The notes beneath the pieces are model-generated. The model did not search any database and was not told the DNA's origin. It worked only from the letters and a program-made list of their open reading frames with translations. Shown in pieces: positions 27,069 through 35,445 of a stretch of 64,000 nucleotides of DNA. Location of the stretch: assembly GCA_017617615.1 (NCBI GenBank), contig JAFZVV010000002.1:55202-119201 (forward strand), read 5' to 3'. This DNA is from Prevotella sp. Lineage in GTDB: Bacteria; Bacteroidota; Bacteroidia; Bacteroidales; Bacteroidaceae. A program made the translations under genes and the position numbers. Within the stretch, counting starts at the first letter, position 1. Every line of letters starts with the position of its first letter.

Positions 27069-28613
27069 ATGAAAAAACTGATTACAGTGGCCTTCCTCGC
27101 TGCCTTCACCCTCTCGGTGAACGCACAGGACGCCACAGCAACCATTCACGCCGACAAAGGCAAGTCGACCATCTGCAAGGAAATCTACGGACAGTTTGCC
27201 GAGCACCTCGGCTCCTGCATCTACGGTGGCCTGTGGGTGGGCGAGGACTCTCCCATCCCCAATATCAACGGCTACCGCAAGGACGTGTTCGACGCACTGA
27301 AAAACCTCCAGGTGCCCGTCCTGAGATGGCCCGGCGGCTGCTTCGCCGACGACTACCACTGGATGGACGGCATCGGCCCGAAGTCGCAGCGCCCCTCGCT
27401 CCGCAACAACAACTGGGGCGGTACCATCGAAGACAACTCCTTCGGCACCCATGAGTTCCTCAACCTCTGCGAACTGCTCGGCTGCGAGCCGTATATCAGC
27501 GGCAACGTGGGCAGCGGCACGGTGAAGGAGATGGCACAGTGGGTGGAATACATGACCAGCGACGGCGACACGCCCATGGCACGCCTGCGCCGCCAGAACG
27601 GCCGCGACAAGGCATGGCACGTGAAGTATTTCGGCATCGGCAACGAAGCCTGGGGTTGTGGCGGTAACATGACTCCCGAGTACTACAGCGACGAGTTCCG
27701 CAAGTTCAACACCTACCTGCGCGACTACGACAACAACAAACTCTGCCGTATCGCCTCGGGTGCCTCCGACTACGACTACAACTGGACCCGCACGCTGATG
27801 AAGCGCATCGGCAACAGAATGAGCGCCATCTCCGTGCACTACTACACGGTGAAAGACTGGAACCACAAGGGCAAGGCCACGGCCTTCACCCCCGAAGAGT
27901 ACTACCTCACCCTCGACAAATGCCTCGACGTAGACAACGTGGTGCGTGAGCACTGCGCCATCATGGACGAGACCGACCCTGAGAAGAAAATCGCGCTGAT
28001 GGTCGATGAGTGGGGCACCTGGTGGGACGAGGAGCCCGGTACTATCCCCGGCCATCTCTTCCAGCAGAACTCCATGCGCGACGCCATGGTGGCATCGCTC
28101 ATGCTCAACATCTTCCACAAGTACACCGACCGTGTGCGCATGGCCAACATCGCACAGGTGGTGAACGTCTTGCAGTCGATGATTCTCACCGACCAGAAGG
28201 GCACGGGACACATGGTACTCACCCCCACCTACCATGTCTTCGAGATGTATAAGGCATTCCAGGAGGCTACCTACCTGCCCACCGACCTGCAGTGCAGCAC
28301 CGTCACCGCCAGCAACGGCAAGAGCGTGCCAAGGGTTAGCATCTCCGCTGCCAAGGCCAAGGACGGCAGCTATGTCGTGGCTCTCGCCAACACCATGCTC
28401 GACAAGACACAGACCGTAGCTGTCGACCTCAAGGGAGCGAAGGCAAAGGATGTCAGCGGCCGTGTGCTCACCAGCAAGGACGCCACCGACTTCAACGACT
28501 TCGAGCATCCCGACGTGGTGAAACCCGTCGCCTTCAAGGACGCCAAACTGAAGAACGGTACCCTGGAAGTGAAACTCCCTGCCATGTCAATCGTGGTGCT
28601 CACCCTGAAATAG
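27069..28613 (+). CDS. Exported alpha-L-arabinofuranosidase, GH51
   Basis: A 514-residue retaining glycosidase that removes alpha-L-arabinofuranose from arabinan or arabinoxylan fragments. The ATG at 27069 opens a signal peptide (MKKLITVAFLAAFTLSVNAQ); an upstream TTG is less suitable. The acid/base is E193 in FGIGNEAWG and the nucleophile is E314 in LMVDEWGTWW, both standard for GH51, and the C-terminal 120 residues form the usual beta-sandwich. It starts 28 nt after the kinase stop. The released arabinose would enter through the symporter of the same gene group. Confidence 0.95.
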   Translation: MKKLITVAFLAAFTLSVNAQDATATIHADKGKSTICKEIYGQFAEHLGSCIYGGLWVGEDSPIPNINGYRKDVFDALKNLQVPVLRWPGGCFADDYHWMDGIGPKSQRPSLRNNNWGGTIEDNSFGTHEFLNLCELLGCEPYISGNVGSGTVKEMAQWVEYMTSDGDTPMARLRRQNGRDKAWHVKYFGIGNEAWGCGGNMTPEYYSDEFRKFNTYLRDYDNNKLCRIASGASDYDYNWTRTLMKRIGNRMSAISVHYYTVKDWNHKGKATAFTPEEYYLTLDKCLDVDNVVREHCAIMDETDPEKKIALMVDEWGTWWDEEPGTIPGHLFQQNSMRDAMVASLMLNIFHKYTDRVRMANIAQVVNVLQSMILTDQKGTGHMVLTPTYHVFEMYKAFQEATYLPTDLQCSTVTASNGKSVPRVSISAAKAKDGSYVVALANTMLDKTQTVAVDLKGAKAKDVSGRVLTSKDATDFNDFEHPDVVKPVAFKDAKLKNGTLEVKLPAMSIVVLTLK

Positions 28614-28625
28614 TGCAGGGTTCAC

Positions 28626-28735
28626 CGGAAAAACTGGAAAAACCGGAAAATCCGGGATAACCGGAATCTCCGGAAAATCCGGAATCTCCGGGAAATCCAG
28701 AATCTCCGGGAAATCCAGAATCTCCGGGAAACACA
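28626..28735. repeat. Tandem repeat with 18-bp units (two 9-bp CCGGAA half-units)
   Basis: Starts as irregular CCGGAAAAA units and settles into four 18-bp units of the form CCRGAATCTCCGGRAAAT (about 28659-28731). It fills the gap between GH51 and transketolase. Because each unit contains inverted CCGGA/TCCGG, a transcript could fold back. Confidence 0.75.
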
Positions 28736-28772
28736 AAAAACAAAAACCCAATTATCACAAAACAATAACATC

Positions 28773-30785
28773 ATGAACGACAACAAAGTAATGAACAAGG
28801 CAGCCGACAACATCCGCATCCTCGCTGCCTCTATGGTTGAAAAAGCCAAGTCGGGTCACCCCGGCGGTGCCATGGGTGGTGCCGATTTCATCAACACCCT
28901 GTACAGTGAGTTCCTGGTCTACGACCCCGAGAACCCCGCTTGGGAAGGGCGCGACCGTTTCTTCCTCGACCCCGGCCACATGGCTCCCATGCTCTACAGC
29001 CAACTCTGCCTCATCGGCAAATATACCCTCGACGACCTGAAGAACCTGCGTCAGTGGGGTTCGGTGACTCCCGGACACCCCGAGCGCGAGATTGAGCGCG
29101 GCATCGAGAACACCTCCGGACCGCTCGGCCAGGGCCATACCTTCGCCGTGGGTGCCGCCATCGCCGCCAAGTTCCTGAAGGCACGTCTGGGCAGCGTGAT
29201 GAACCAGACCATCTACGCCTACATCTCGGATGGTGGCGTGCAGGAGGAGATTTCGCAGGGTGCAGGCCGTATCGCCGGTAACCTCGGTCTCGACAACCTC
29301 ATCATGTTCTACGATGCCAACGACATCCAGCTCTCCACGAAGACCGAGGTGGTGACCTCTGAAGACACCGCCAAGAAATACGAGGCATGGGGCTGGTTCG
29401 TGCAGAAAATCGACGGCAACGACGTCGACCAAATCCGTGAGGCCATCAAGAAGGCTCAGGCCGAGAAAGAGCGCCCCTCGCTCATCATCGGTCACTGCGT
29501 GATGGGCAAGGGTGCCCGCAAGGCCGACAACTCGTCGTACGAGAGCAACTGTGCCACCCATGGTGCACCCCTCGGTGGCGATGCCTACATCAACACGATG
29601 AAGAACCTCGGTGCTGACCCCGAGAACCCCTTCCAGATTTTCCCCGAAGTGCAGGAACTGTATGCCAAGCGTCGTGAGGAACTGAAGAAAATCGTGGCCG
29701 AGCGCTATGCCGAGAAGGCTGAGTGGGCCAAGGGTCATCCCGTGCAGGCCAAGCAGATGGAGGAGTGGTTCAGCGGCAAGGCTCCGCAGGTAGACTGGAG
29801 TAAGGTAGAGCAGAAGGCAGGTGCCGCCACCCGTGGTGCCAGTGCCACCGTGCTCTCCGCCCTCGCCGAGCAGGTGCCCAACATGATTTGCGCTTCTGCC
29901 GACCTGTCGAACTCCGACAAGACCGACGGTTTCCTGAAGAAGACCCACGACCTCGTGAGCGGTGACTTCAGCGGCGCATTCTTCCAGGCTGGTGTGGCAG
30001 AGCTCACCATGGCTTGCTGCTGCATCGGTATGGCTCTCCATGGTGGTGTCATCCCCGCCTGCGGTACCTTCTTCGTGTTCTCCGACTACATGAAGCCCGC
30101 CGTTCGTATGGCAGCCCTCATGGAACTTCCCGTGAAGTTCATCTGGACCCACGATGCCTTCCGTGTGGGTGAGGATGGTCCTACCCATGAGCCCGTGGAG
30201 CAAGAGGCACAGATCCGCCTGATGGAGAAATTGAAGAACCACCACGGCAAGAACTCCATGCTCGTTGTCCGTCCTGCCGACGCCGAGGAGACCACCGTCT
30301 GCTGGCGTATGGCCATGGAGAACACCGAGACGCCTACCGCCCTCATCTTCTCGCGTCAGAACATCGACATGCTGCCCGAGGGCAACGACTACAACCAGGC
30401 CGAGAAGGGTGCCTATGTGGTGGCTGGCTCCGATGCCGACTACGATGTCATCCTGCTCGCTTCGGGTTCCGAGGTGTCGACCCTGCTCGCTGGTGCGAAG
30501 CTGCTCCGCGAGGACGGCGTGAAAGTGCGTGTCGTCAGCGTTCCCTCCGAAGGCCTCTTCCACTCACAGAGCAAGGAGTATCAGGAGAGCGTGCTGCCCG
30601 CCGGAAAGAAGAAGTTCGGTATGACCGCCGGTCTGCCTGTCACCCTCGAGGGTCTGGTAGGTGCCGACGGCTGTGTATGGGGCATGCAGAGCTTCGGCTT
30701 CTCCGCTCCCTACAAGGTGCTCGACGAGAAGCTGGGTTATACCGGCCAGAACGTGTACGACCAGGTAAAGGCTCTCTTGGCATAA
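28773..30785 (+). CDS. tkt: Transketolase
   Basis: A 670-residue thiamine-diphosphate enzyme that transfers two-carbon units between pentose, tetrose and hexose phosphates. Family features are EKAKSGHPGGAMGGADF near 20-36, the PGHPE segment, GPLGQGHTFAVGAA, the cofactor segment YISDGGVQEEISQ, and the C-terminal pyrimidine and transketolase-C domains with THDAFRVGEDGPTHEPVEQ. Length is normal. It is linked to rpiB by 7 nt and follows the arabinose genes, so a dedicated pentose-phosphate step is co-expressed with arabinose breakdown. Confidence 0.97.
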   Translation: MNDNKVMNKAADNIRILAASMVEKAKSGHPGGAMGGADFINTLYSEFLVYDPENPAWEGRDRFFLDPGHMAPMLYSQLCLIGKYTLDDLKNLRQWGSVTPGHPEREIERGIENTSGPLGQGHTFAVGAAIAAKFLKARLGSVMNQTIYAYISDGGVQEEISQGAGRIAGNLGLDNLIMFYDANDIQLSTKTEVVTSEDTAKKYEAWGWFVQKIDGNDVDQIREAIKKAQAEKERPSLIIGHCVMGKGARKADNSSYESNCATHGAPLGGDAYINTMKNLGADPENPFQIFPEVQELYAKRREELKKIVAERYAEKAEWAKGHPVQAKQMEEWFSGKAPQVDWSKVEQKAGAATRGASATVLSALAEQVPNMICASADLSNSDKTDGFLKKTHDLVSGDFSGAFFQAGVAELTMACCCIGMALHGGVIPACGTFFVFSDYMKPAVRMAALMELPVKFIWTHDAFRVGEDGPTHEPVEQEAQIRLMEKLKNHHGKNSMLVVRPADAEETTVCWRMAMENTETPTALIFSRQNIDMLPEGNDYNQAEKGAYVVAGSDADYDVILLASGSEVSTLLAGAKLLREDGVKVRVVSVPSEGLFHSQSKEYQESVLPAGKKKFGMTAGLPVTLEGLVGADGCVWGMQSFGFSAPYKVLDEKLGYTGQNVYDQVKALLA

Positions 30786-30792
30786 TACGACC

Positions 30793-31245
30793 ATGAAAGT
30801 GAAGACTATAGGCATAGCCAGCGACCACGCTGGCTATGCACTTAAACAGTTTGTAAAGCGCTACCTCGACGACAACGGCTATGCGTGGAAAGACTACGGC
30901 ACCTACAGCGAGGCGTCGTGCGACTACTCCGACTTCGGTCATGCGCTGGCCGAGGGCATCGAGAAGGGCGAGGTGTATCCCGGCATTGCCATTTGCGGCA
31001 GTGGCGAGGGCATCAACATGACGCTCAACAAGCACCAGTCTATCCGTGCCGGCCTTTGTTGGATTCCCGAGATTGCCCATCTCATCCGTCAGCACAACAA
31101 TGCCAACGTGCTGGTGATGCCCGGACGTTTCATCGACGAGCAGACCGCTTCGCTTATCATGGACGAGTTCTTTGCCACGGAATTTGAGGGTGGGAGGCAT
31201 CAGGCCCGCATCGACAAAATTCCTCTTCAGGCTTCGCCTGATTGA
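30793..31245 (+). CDS. rpiB: Ribose-5-phosphate isomerase B
   Basis: A 150-residue isomerase interconverting ribulose and ribose 5-phosphate. The family motifs GIASDHAGYALK (N-terminus), CGSGEGINMTLNK around residues 68-80 and the C-terminal FEGGRHQARIDKI are present. The final residues LQASPD are encoded by a mini-hairpin of the intergenic repeat family (CAGGCTTCGCCTGATTGA), which also supplies the stop codon, so the original end was probably near the KI residues. It is last in the arabinose group. Confidence 0.95.
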   Translation: MKVKTIGIASDHAGYALKQFVKRYLDDNGYAWKDYGTYSEASCDYSDFGHALAEGIEKGEVYPGIAICGSGEGINMTLNKHQSIRAGLCWIPEIAHLIRQHNNANVLVMPGRFIDEQTASLIMDEFFATEFEGGRHQARIDKIPLQASPD

Positions 31246-31323
31246 AAATTTTCTGGCCTACGGCCGATTGAAGATTGAGTTCGGCCTTGGCCGATTGAAA
31301 ATTGAAGATTAAGGCTTCGCCTT
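31227..31323. repeat. Mini-hairpin array at the 3' end of rpiB
   Basis: Four hairpins in AT-rich spacer: TCAGGC-TTC-GCCTGA (31227-31241), TGGCC-TAC-GGCCG (31254-31266), TCGGCC-TT-GGCCGA (31281-31294) and AAGGC-TTC-GCCTT (31311-31323). Each stem is different, yet all are paired. The first lies within the rpiB coding end. Confidence 0.75.
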
Positions 31324-31326
31324 GAA

Positions 31327-31386
31327 TGTCGGCGGCGTCTCGGCAGAATGAGAATAAAATCTCTTCTGCTCTCAACTTGCACGACA
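31327..31386. repeat. 60-bp element, copy D
   Basis: TGTCGGCGGCGTC to TTGCACGACA with a central hairpin GCAGAATGAGA / TCTCTTCTGC. Compared with copy A (GCATAATGAAAG / CTTTCTTATGC), bases on both sides of the stem have changed together. It ends 36 bp before the birA start. Confidence 0.75.
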
Positions 31387-31422
31387 TTTGAAAATATTGC
31401 ATCGGTCAAAGCGTCATTGCCA

Positions 31423-32157
31423 ATGAACATCCGGCATATCCGTCTTACAGAAGTCAACTCCACGAACAGCTACCTGAAAGACTATCTTCAGGCACCTGAC
31501 GAGGAGTTGACTTTCGTATGGAGCGACAGTCAGACGGCGGGCCGTGGCTGTGGCACCAACACCTGGGAGAGCGAACCGGGGAAGAACCTCACATTCAGCC
31601 TGCTCTTCCATCCCCTTGCCGTGCCTCCCGCCAAGCAGTTCATCATCTCGATGGCGAACGCGCTGGCGCTGCGCGACGCGCTCCTCGCTTTCACCCCCGA
31701 CATCGTCATCAAGTGGCCCAACGACATCTACTGGCACGACCGGAAGTTGGCGGGCACCCTCATTGAGACGACGCTGAAGCAAGGGCGCATCCGCGACTGT
31801 ATCATCGGCACAGGCATCAACGTCAACCAGGAGCGGTTCCTCAGCGATGCCCCCAACCCCGTCGCGCTGTGCCAAATCGTGGGACATCCCCTCGACCGTG
31901 AGGCGGTGGCCGCGAAGGTGGTGGAGCATCTGGAGCGTTACCTCGCCCTGCTCGCCTGTCCCACGCAATGGGACAGCCTCCGCCAACAATACCAAGCCTC
32001 ACTCTATCGCCGGGGCGAGACTCATCCCTACCGCACGCCCGACGGGCGCCTCTTCCATGCCGTCCTTGAGCATGTCGCCGACGATGGCACGCTGGTGCTT
32101 AGCGAAGGCAAACAAGAGCGGAGGTTTGGGTTCAAGGAGGTGGAGTTCGGTTTTTGA
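31423..32157 (+). CDS. birA: Biotin-[acetyl-CoA-carboxylase] ligase
   Basis: A 244-residue enzyme that attaches biotin to carboxylase subunits. The ATG at 31423 starts the conserved IRHIRLTEVNSTN region; the frame is open upstream only because it crosses the 60-bp repeat. Motifs are AGRGCGTNTWESEPGKNLTFS (biotinyl-AMP loop) and KWPNDIYWHDRKLAGTLIE. There is no N-terminal helix-turn-helix, so it is the non-regulatory type. It follows rpiB but is functionally unrelated to the arabinose genes. Confidence 0.93.
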   Translation: MNIRHIRLTEVNSTNSYLKDYLQAPDEELTFVWSDSQTAGRGCGTNTWESEPGKNLTFSLLFHPLAVPPAKQFIISMANALALRDALLAFTPDIVIKWPNDIYWHDRKLAGTLIETTLKQGRIRDCIIGTGINVNQERFLSDAPNPVALCQIVGHPLDREAVAAKVVEHLERYLALLACPTQWDSLRQQYQASLYRRGETHPYRTPDGRLFHAVLEHVADDGTLVLSEGKQERRFGFKEVEFGF

Positions 32158-32321
32158 AAGGAAAGAAAAGGAAAAGAAGCGAAAAAGAGACTATCTTCAT
32201 CTTTTCCTCTGTCAGATGAGTTGTTGAGCGTTTTCTTGCTATTGCAGTGCAAAAGTACAAGAAAACAAATACCTGAGGTGTGATTTTTTCTGAATCTAAT
32301 TGCGATATCCTCCTCTCTTTT

Positions 32322-32353
32322 TTTGGAGTGTATTGATTTATTTGGTACTTTTG
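32322..32353 (+). promoter_or_regulatory. Promoter of the GlsB-type gene
   Basis: TTTG (32322-32325) and TACTTTTG (32346-32353) with 20 bp between them; the start codon is about 60 nt downstream. Confidence 0.75.
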
Positions 32354-32414
32354 TGGCATATAACTAACCTTAAGCATTTACATCACATTTTATTAACCTT
32401 AAAAATTTTCAAGT

Positions 32415-32654
32415 ATGGGAGGACTTATAGGAGCGATTATCATAGGTATCTTGGCAGGTTTCATCGCCAACAAGATCATGGGTAAGAGCAGTGGTCTTTT
32501 GTGGGACCTTATTCTCGGTGTCATCGGCGGTTTTGCTGGTGGTATCCTGTTTGATTTGTTGGAAATCTCATGGGGCGGCACCATCGGCCAGTTGGGCACT
32601 GCCGTTGTGGGAGCCGTTGTCGTGCTGTGGGTAGCCTCACTGCTGAGGAAGTAA
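32415..32654 (+). CDS. GlsB/YeaQ/YmgE family stress-response membrane protein
   Basis: A 79-residue inner-membrane protein with three hydrophobic helices and the glycine-rich pattern typical of the transglycosylase-associated (YeaQ/YmgE) family: GGLIGAIIIGILAGFIANKIMG, then DLILGVIGGFAGG and GTAVVGAVVVLWVASLL. The biochemical role of the family is not established; members are often induced by stress. It has its own promoter and terminator, so it is a single-gene transcript. Confidence 0.9.
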   Translation: MGGLIGAIIIGILAGFIANKIMGKSSGLLWDLILGVIGGFAGGILFDLLEISWGGTIGQLGTAVVGAVVVLWVASLLRK

Positions 32655-32720
32655 GCCCGTGACGCAGTACCTAAGGAAGGGAAAGAAAGGGAAGTAGAAG
32701 GAACTATAGTTATAGAAGAA

Positions 32721-32753
32721 GACGGCGCGGTGACCCGCGCCGTCCTTTCATTT
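32721..32753 (+). terminator. Terminator after the GlsB-type gene
   Basis: 10-bp perfect stem GACGGCGCGG / CCGCGCCGTC (32721-32730, 32735-32744) with loop TGAC, followed by CTTTCATTT. It lies between convergent genes and may serve both directions. Confidence 0.85.
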
Positions 32754-32767
32754 AAAAGAGTTAGACA

Positions 32768-33418
32768 TTATCTGAACACCCGTTGCGGGCGGTTGCTGCT
32801 ATTGCCGTTTCCGGAGTTGCCTTTGTTGCCGTTACCCGACCTGCCTTTGTTGCCATTTCCCGTGGTGCCTGTGTTGTGAGCACCCTTCGTGTTGTGGTCG
32901 AAGGAGGTGGTAGAGCCGTTCTTCGTAGAGCCAGACTTCGTTCCCGAAGCGTGTGAACTGGGTTTTGTCACCTCTCTGTTCTTGTACTTTGAAGTGCTGC
33001 CCCTGTTGTTCCCGCCTTTATAGGAAGAGTAGGCCGAGGGTTGTCCGCGATACATCTTGCTCTTGTTGGAATAGCGTGAATAGACGGTCATCGTGAAGGT
33101 CTTGTTCTGCCATTTCATCGGGCGGTAGAAGTATTCGGTCTTCTCGAAGAGCCTGAACTGGTAGGCTGAGAGCACATATTTCAAGTCGTTGTTACGACGG
33201 GTCCAGTATTTCCCATACATGTCGGCCTGGCGACTGACGCACATCAGGTAGTCGAGGTTAATCTCATACACTGCCTCATACTGACTTTTGGTGAGTCCGA
33301 GCTCATACGCCATTTTGTCGGAGAGGAACAGTGCTTCCGTGCGTGCCTTGCTGTATGTCATTGCTGTGGCAGAGATGGCTATCGTCATCATCATTACCAT
33401 GGTTATCATCTTTTTCAT
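32768..33418 (-). CDS. Secreted basic protein with Gly/Asn-rich tail, unknown function
   Basis: A 216-residue exported protein from the ATG at 33418 (signal peptide MKKMITMVMMMTIAISATAM). The folded part (about 20-115) is helical with many aromatic residues (LTKSQYEAVYEINLDYLMC, YQFRLFEKTEYFYRPMKW), and the tail from about 125 onward is basic low-complexity sequence with GNGNKG-type repeats. Similar short exported proteins with helical cores occur in Prevotella and Bacteroides, but I do not recognise a named family. It has its own well-formed promoter. Confidence 0.7.
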   Translation of the reverse strand: MKKMITMVMMMTIAISATAMTYSKARTEALFLSDKMAYELGLTKSQYEAVYEINLDYLMCVSRQADMYGKYWTRRNNDLKYVLSAYQFRLFEKTEYFYRPMKWQNKTFTMTVYSRYSNKSKMYRGQPSAYSSYKGGNNRGSTSKYKNREVTKPSSHASGTKSGSTKNGSTTSFDHNTKGAHNTGTTGNGNKGRSGNGNKGNSGNGNSSNRPQRVFR

Positions 33419-33459
33419 AACGGTCAAGTTTAAAGTGATACAATCTCTTGTTTCTGTTG

Positions 33460-33490
33460 CAAATGTACGAGGAGAAGATCACCTTTGCAA
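33460..33490 (-). promoter_or_regulatory. Promoter of the secreted basic protein
   Basis: On the minus strand TTG (33490-33488) and TACATTTG (33467-33460) are separated by 20 bp, 42 bp before the ATG at 33418. Confidence 0.7.
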
Positions 33491-33509
33491 GGGTTTTCGC
33501 CTAATTAGC

Positions 33510-33549
33510 ATAGGGTGAATCCCTAAAGGTTCAGCGGGATTCACCCTAT
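33510..33549 (-). terminator. Perfect 14-bp hairpin between minus-strand genes
   Basis: ATAGGGTGAATCCC (33510-33523) and GGGATTCACCCTAT (33536-33549) pair without mismatch around a 12-nt loop. It lies 75 nt after the MBL gene stop and 20 nt before the next promoter on the same strand. Position suggests a terminator, although no T-run follows. Confidence 0.6.
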
Positions 33550-33624
33550 AGAAGAAAAACAAGAAGGGAAAAATGATATTGCCCGAATGGCAGGACACTC
33601 GAAAGGATATGTAGTGCCTAAGAT

Positions 33625-34467
33625 TTACTTCATCCCAGACCGGCTACTGAAGTTGATACGGACCCCCTTGTCGTCAACCATCATGTCATTGCCTCCGTTG
33701 TTACCGTTGCTGGCCGTCGGTTTGCGTTCACCGTCCAGTATCTCTCGGCACATGTTCTTAATATCGGAAACACGCTGTGGCGTCTCCAGATTGTCGCCAC
33801 TGTAATGGCCGGGAAAGAGGAAATGGATATCATTCTTCTTCATGTAGTTCTCTATCCTCTCGGCAGTGTACATGACGGTAGAAAGGTTGGTGAATACCAG
33901 CAGGTTGGTCGAGCCGAAAGCATCACCGCTGAATCCATAGTGTTTTGCCTTATCGAAGAAAGTAGTGCTTCCAGCAGTATGACCAGGCGTAAAGATAACC
34001 TCTATCTGTCGGCCGCCAAGGTCTATCACTTCGCTATCGTTAAGATACTTAATCTGCCCCTTGTAATTACGCATATTATACGGAACGATAGGCATGTCAC
34101 CCGCATTCAGATAGACCTCAGGGAAAGGCCCCACCCCACCCACATGGTCACCATGGGCATGGGTTGCCATCATCGTGACCGGCTTTGAAGTGATCTTTGC
34201 CACGATCTTGTCCAGGTCGGGTATGTATGTCCCGGCATCTATCAGAAGTGCGCGTTCATTACCCTCAACGAGGTAGAGGGATTCGTTATAGACCCTATGC
34301 CCGTTCCCTATCCATGTATGCTCGTCGAGCTGGCGGAACACCACTTCCCCATCCTGATAAACCACTTTGCCGCGAAGGTCACGACTGTTTATATCTGTTT
34401 CCTGTGCCACAACCATATACGGCATCAGGCCAAGCAGCATGGCTGCAAAAAATCGGTAAGCTTTCAT
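33625..34467 (-). CDS. Exported MBL-fold metallo-hydrolase
   Basis: A 280-residue exported protein from the ATG at 34467, which opens the signal peptide MKAYRFFAAMLLGLMPYMVVAQ. The metallo-beta-lactamase fold is shown by THAHGDHVGG with zinc ligands H103, H105, D107 and H108, by FTPGHTAGST, and by FSGDAFG. Glyoxalase-II-like and subclass B3-like enzymes share this pattern, so the substrate is open; beta-lactam resistance is not implied. Both the signal peptide and the secondary -7 box at 34523-34516 (TATATTTG) support the start. Confidence 0.85.
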   Translation of the reverse strand: MKAYRFFAAMLLGLMPYMVVAQETDINSRDLRGKVVYQDGEVVFRQLDEHTWIGNGHRVYNESLYLVEGNERALLIDAGTYIPDLDKIVAKITSKPVTMMATHAHGDHVGGVGPFPEVYLNAGDMPIVPYNMRNYKGQIKYLNDSEVIDLGGRQIEVIFTPGHTAGSTTFFDKAKHYGFSGDAFGSTNLLVFTNLSTVMYTAERIENYMKKNDIHFLFPGHYSGDNLETPQRVSDIKNMCREILDGERKPTASNGNNGGNDMMVDDKGVRINFSSRSGMK

Positions 34468-34693
34468 ATTTATAAAGGTTTTGTATGTTATTATCTTCTT
34501 ATATAAATCTCTGTGCAAATATAATAAAAAAGAATGGAAATGAAGAAGGAAATGCAACGTGGTTGCAGAGGGTTGGAAATGAAGTGTTTTAATACCAGTA
34601 AAGCCATTATTCGAAAACAATCCGAATAACAATGAGAAAGACATCATATTTGATACAATAACCATGGGGTTTCGTACAAGGCAAGGCCATTGA

Positions 34694-34725
34694 TTTGGAA
34701 TGATGACAATTCTACCCTATCTTTG
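34694..34725 (+). promoter_or_regulatory. Promoter of the YiiX-like gene
   Basis: TTTG (34694-34697) and TATCTTTG (34718-34725) with 20-bp spacing. The 380-nt gap 34468-34847 also holds the opposing MBL -7 box (34516-34523); the rest shows no other feature. Confidence 0.75.
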
Positions 34726-34847
34726 CAGTGTTCAACTAAAATTTTAAAACTATAGAGGGTTTAAAAAGGTTTTCCGAGATGAAGCAATTATCGGGAATTA
34801 ACTGATGACATCAAAGATACAGTTCTTAATTAATAACATTGCCTAAT

Positions 34848-35426
34848 ATGAAAAAGAAGAAGATTTTGGGAATACTGTTCGTTTTCGTGGTGTTTTTTCT
34901 TGGCATCAAATACTGCTCAGGACAGACATCCGTTGACAAACTGAAGGAGGGAGACCTCATCTTCCATACCTCAAAATCCGACCAGTCACCGCTCATCCAA
35001 TATGCTACGATGTCGGTGCTGAGTCATTGTGGCATCATCATCGAAAAATCTGACGGCTTGTATGTACTGGAAGCAACTGGCCGTCTGAAACTGACCCCTC
35101 TTCAGGAATTCATCAACCGGGGAAAGGGAAAGCAATGGTGGGCAAAACGAGTCATCGACAAACCCATCAAGGTGAAATACCAGCACTTGCTTGGCCGTCG
35201 CTATGACACGTCTTTCAAATCAGACAACAAACTGTTTTATTGTTCGGAACTCATTCATCACATCTACCAAGAGCAATTTGGTATTGAGTTATGCAAATAC
35301 AGAAAGGTGTCGTCCTATCATATAACCGGGCTAAAGAAAAAAATCACCCAACGCGGTATCAGCCTCGATCAAAAGGTTGTGGCTCCAATAGATATTTACG
35401 ACTCCGAGAATGCACATAACATTTGA
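34848..35426 (+). CDS. YiiX/YebB-like N1pC/P60 cysteine hydrolase
   Basis: A 192-residue exported or membrane-anchored protein with a hydrophobic N-terminus (KKILGILFVFVVFFLGIKY). It has the circularly permuted NlpC/P60 order: GDLIFHTS, then SHCGIII with the catalytic histidine H60, and later FYCSELIHHIY with the nucleophile C132. Such YiiX-type proteins cleave peptidoglycan-linked or lipid amide bonds; the substrate is not known. The ATG at 34848 is preferred to a TTG at 34839. The gene is AT-rich compared with the catabolic genes upstream. Confidence 0.85.
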   Translation: MKKKKILGILFVFVVFFLGIKYCSGQTSVDKLKEGDLIFHTSKSDQSPLIQYATMSVLSHCGIIIEKSDGLYVLEATGRLKLTPLQEFINRGKGKQWWAKRVIDKPIKVKYQHLLGRRYDTSFKSDNKLFYCSELIHHIYQEQFGIELCKYRKVSSYHITGLKKKITQRGISLDQKVVAPIDIYDSENAHNI

Positions 35427-35445
35427 AATGCGCATGAATTGAACG

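Noticed and set aside
27054..28508. 484-codon antisense frame opposite the GH51 gene
   Set aside because: Shadow frame; GH51 catalytic residues and signal peptide are on the plus strand.
28755..30563. 602-codon antisense frame opposite transketolase
   Set aside because: Same effect of C-ending codons; transketolase motifs are complete on the plus strand.
31348..31422. N-terminal extension of birA
   Set aside because: These 25 codons lie partly in the 60-bp repeat, and the conserved ligase domain starts at the ATG at 31423.
33625..34467. Beta-lactamase resistance gene
   Set aside because: The MBL fold is shared by many hydrolases, and the sequence has no feature specific for beta-lactamases beyond the zinc ligands.
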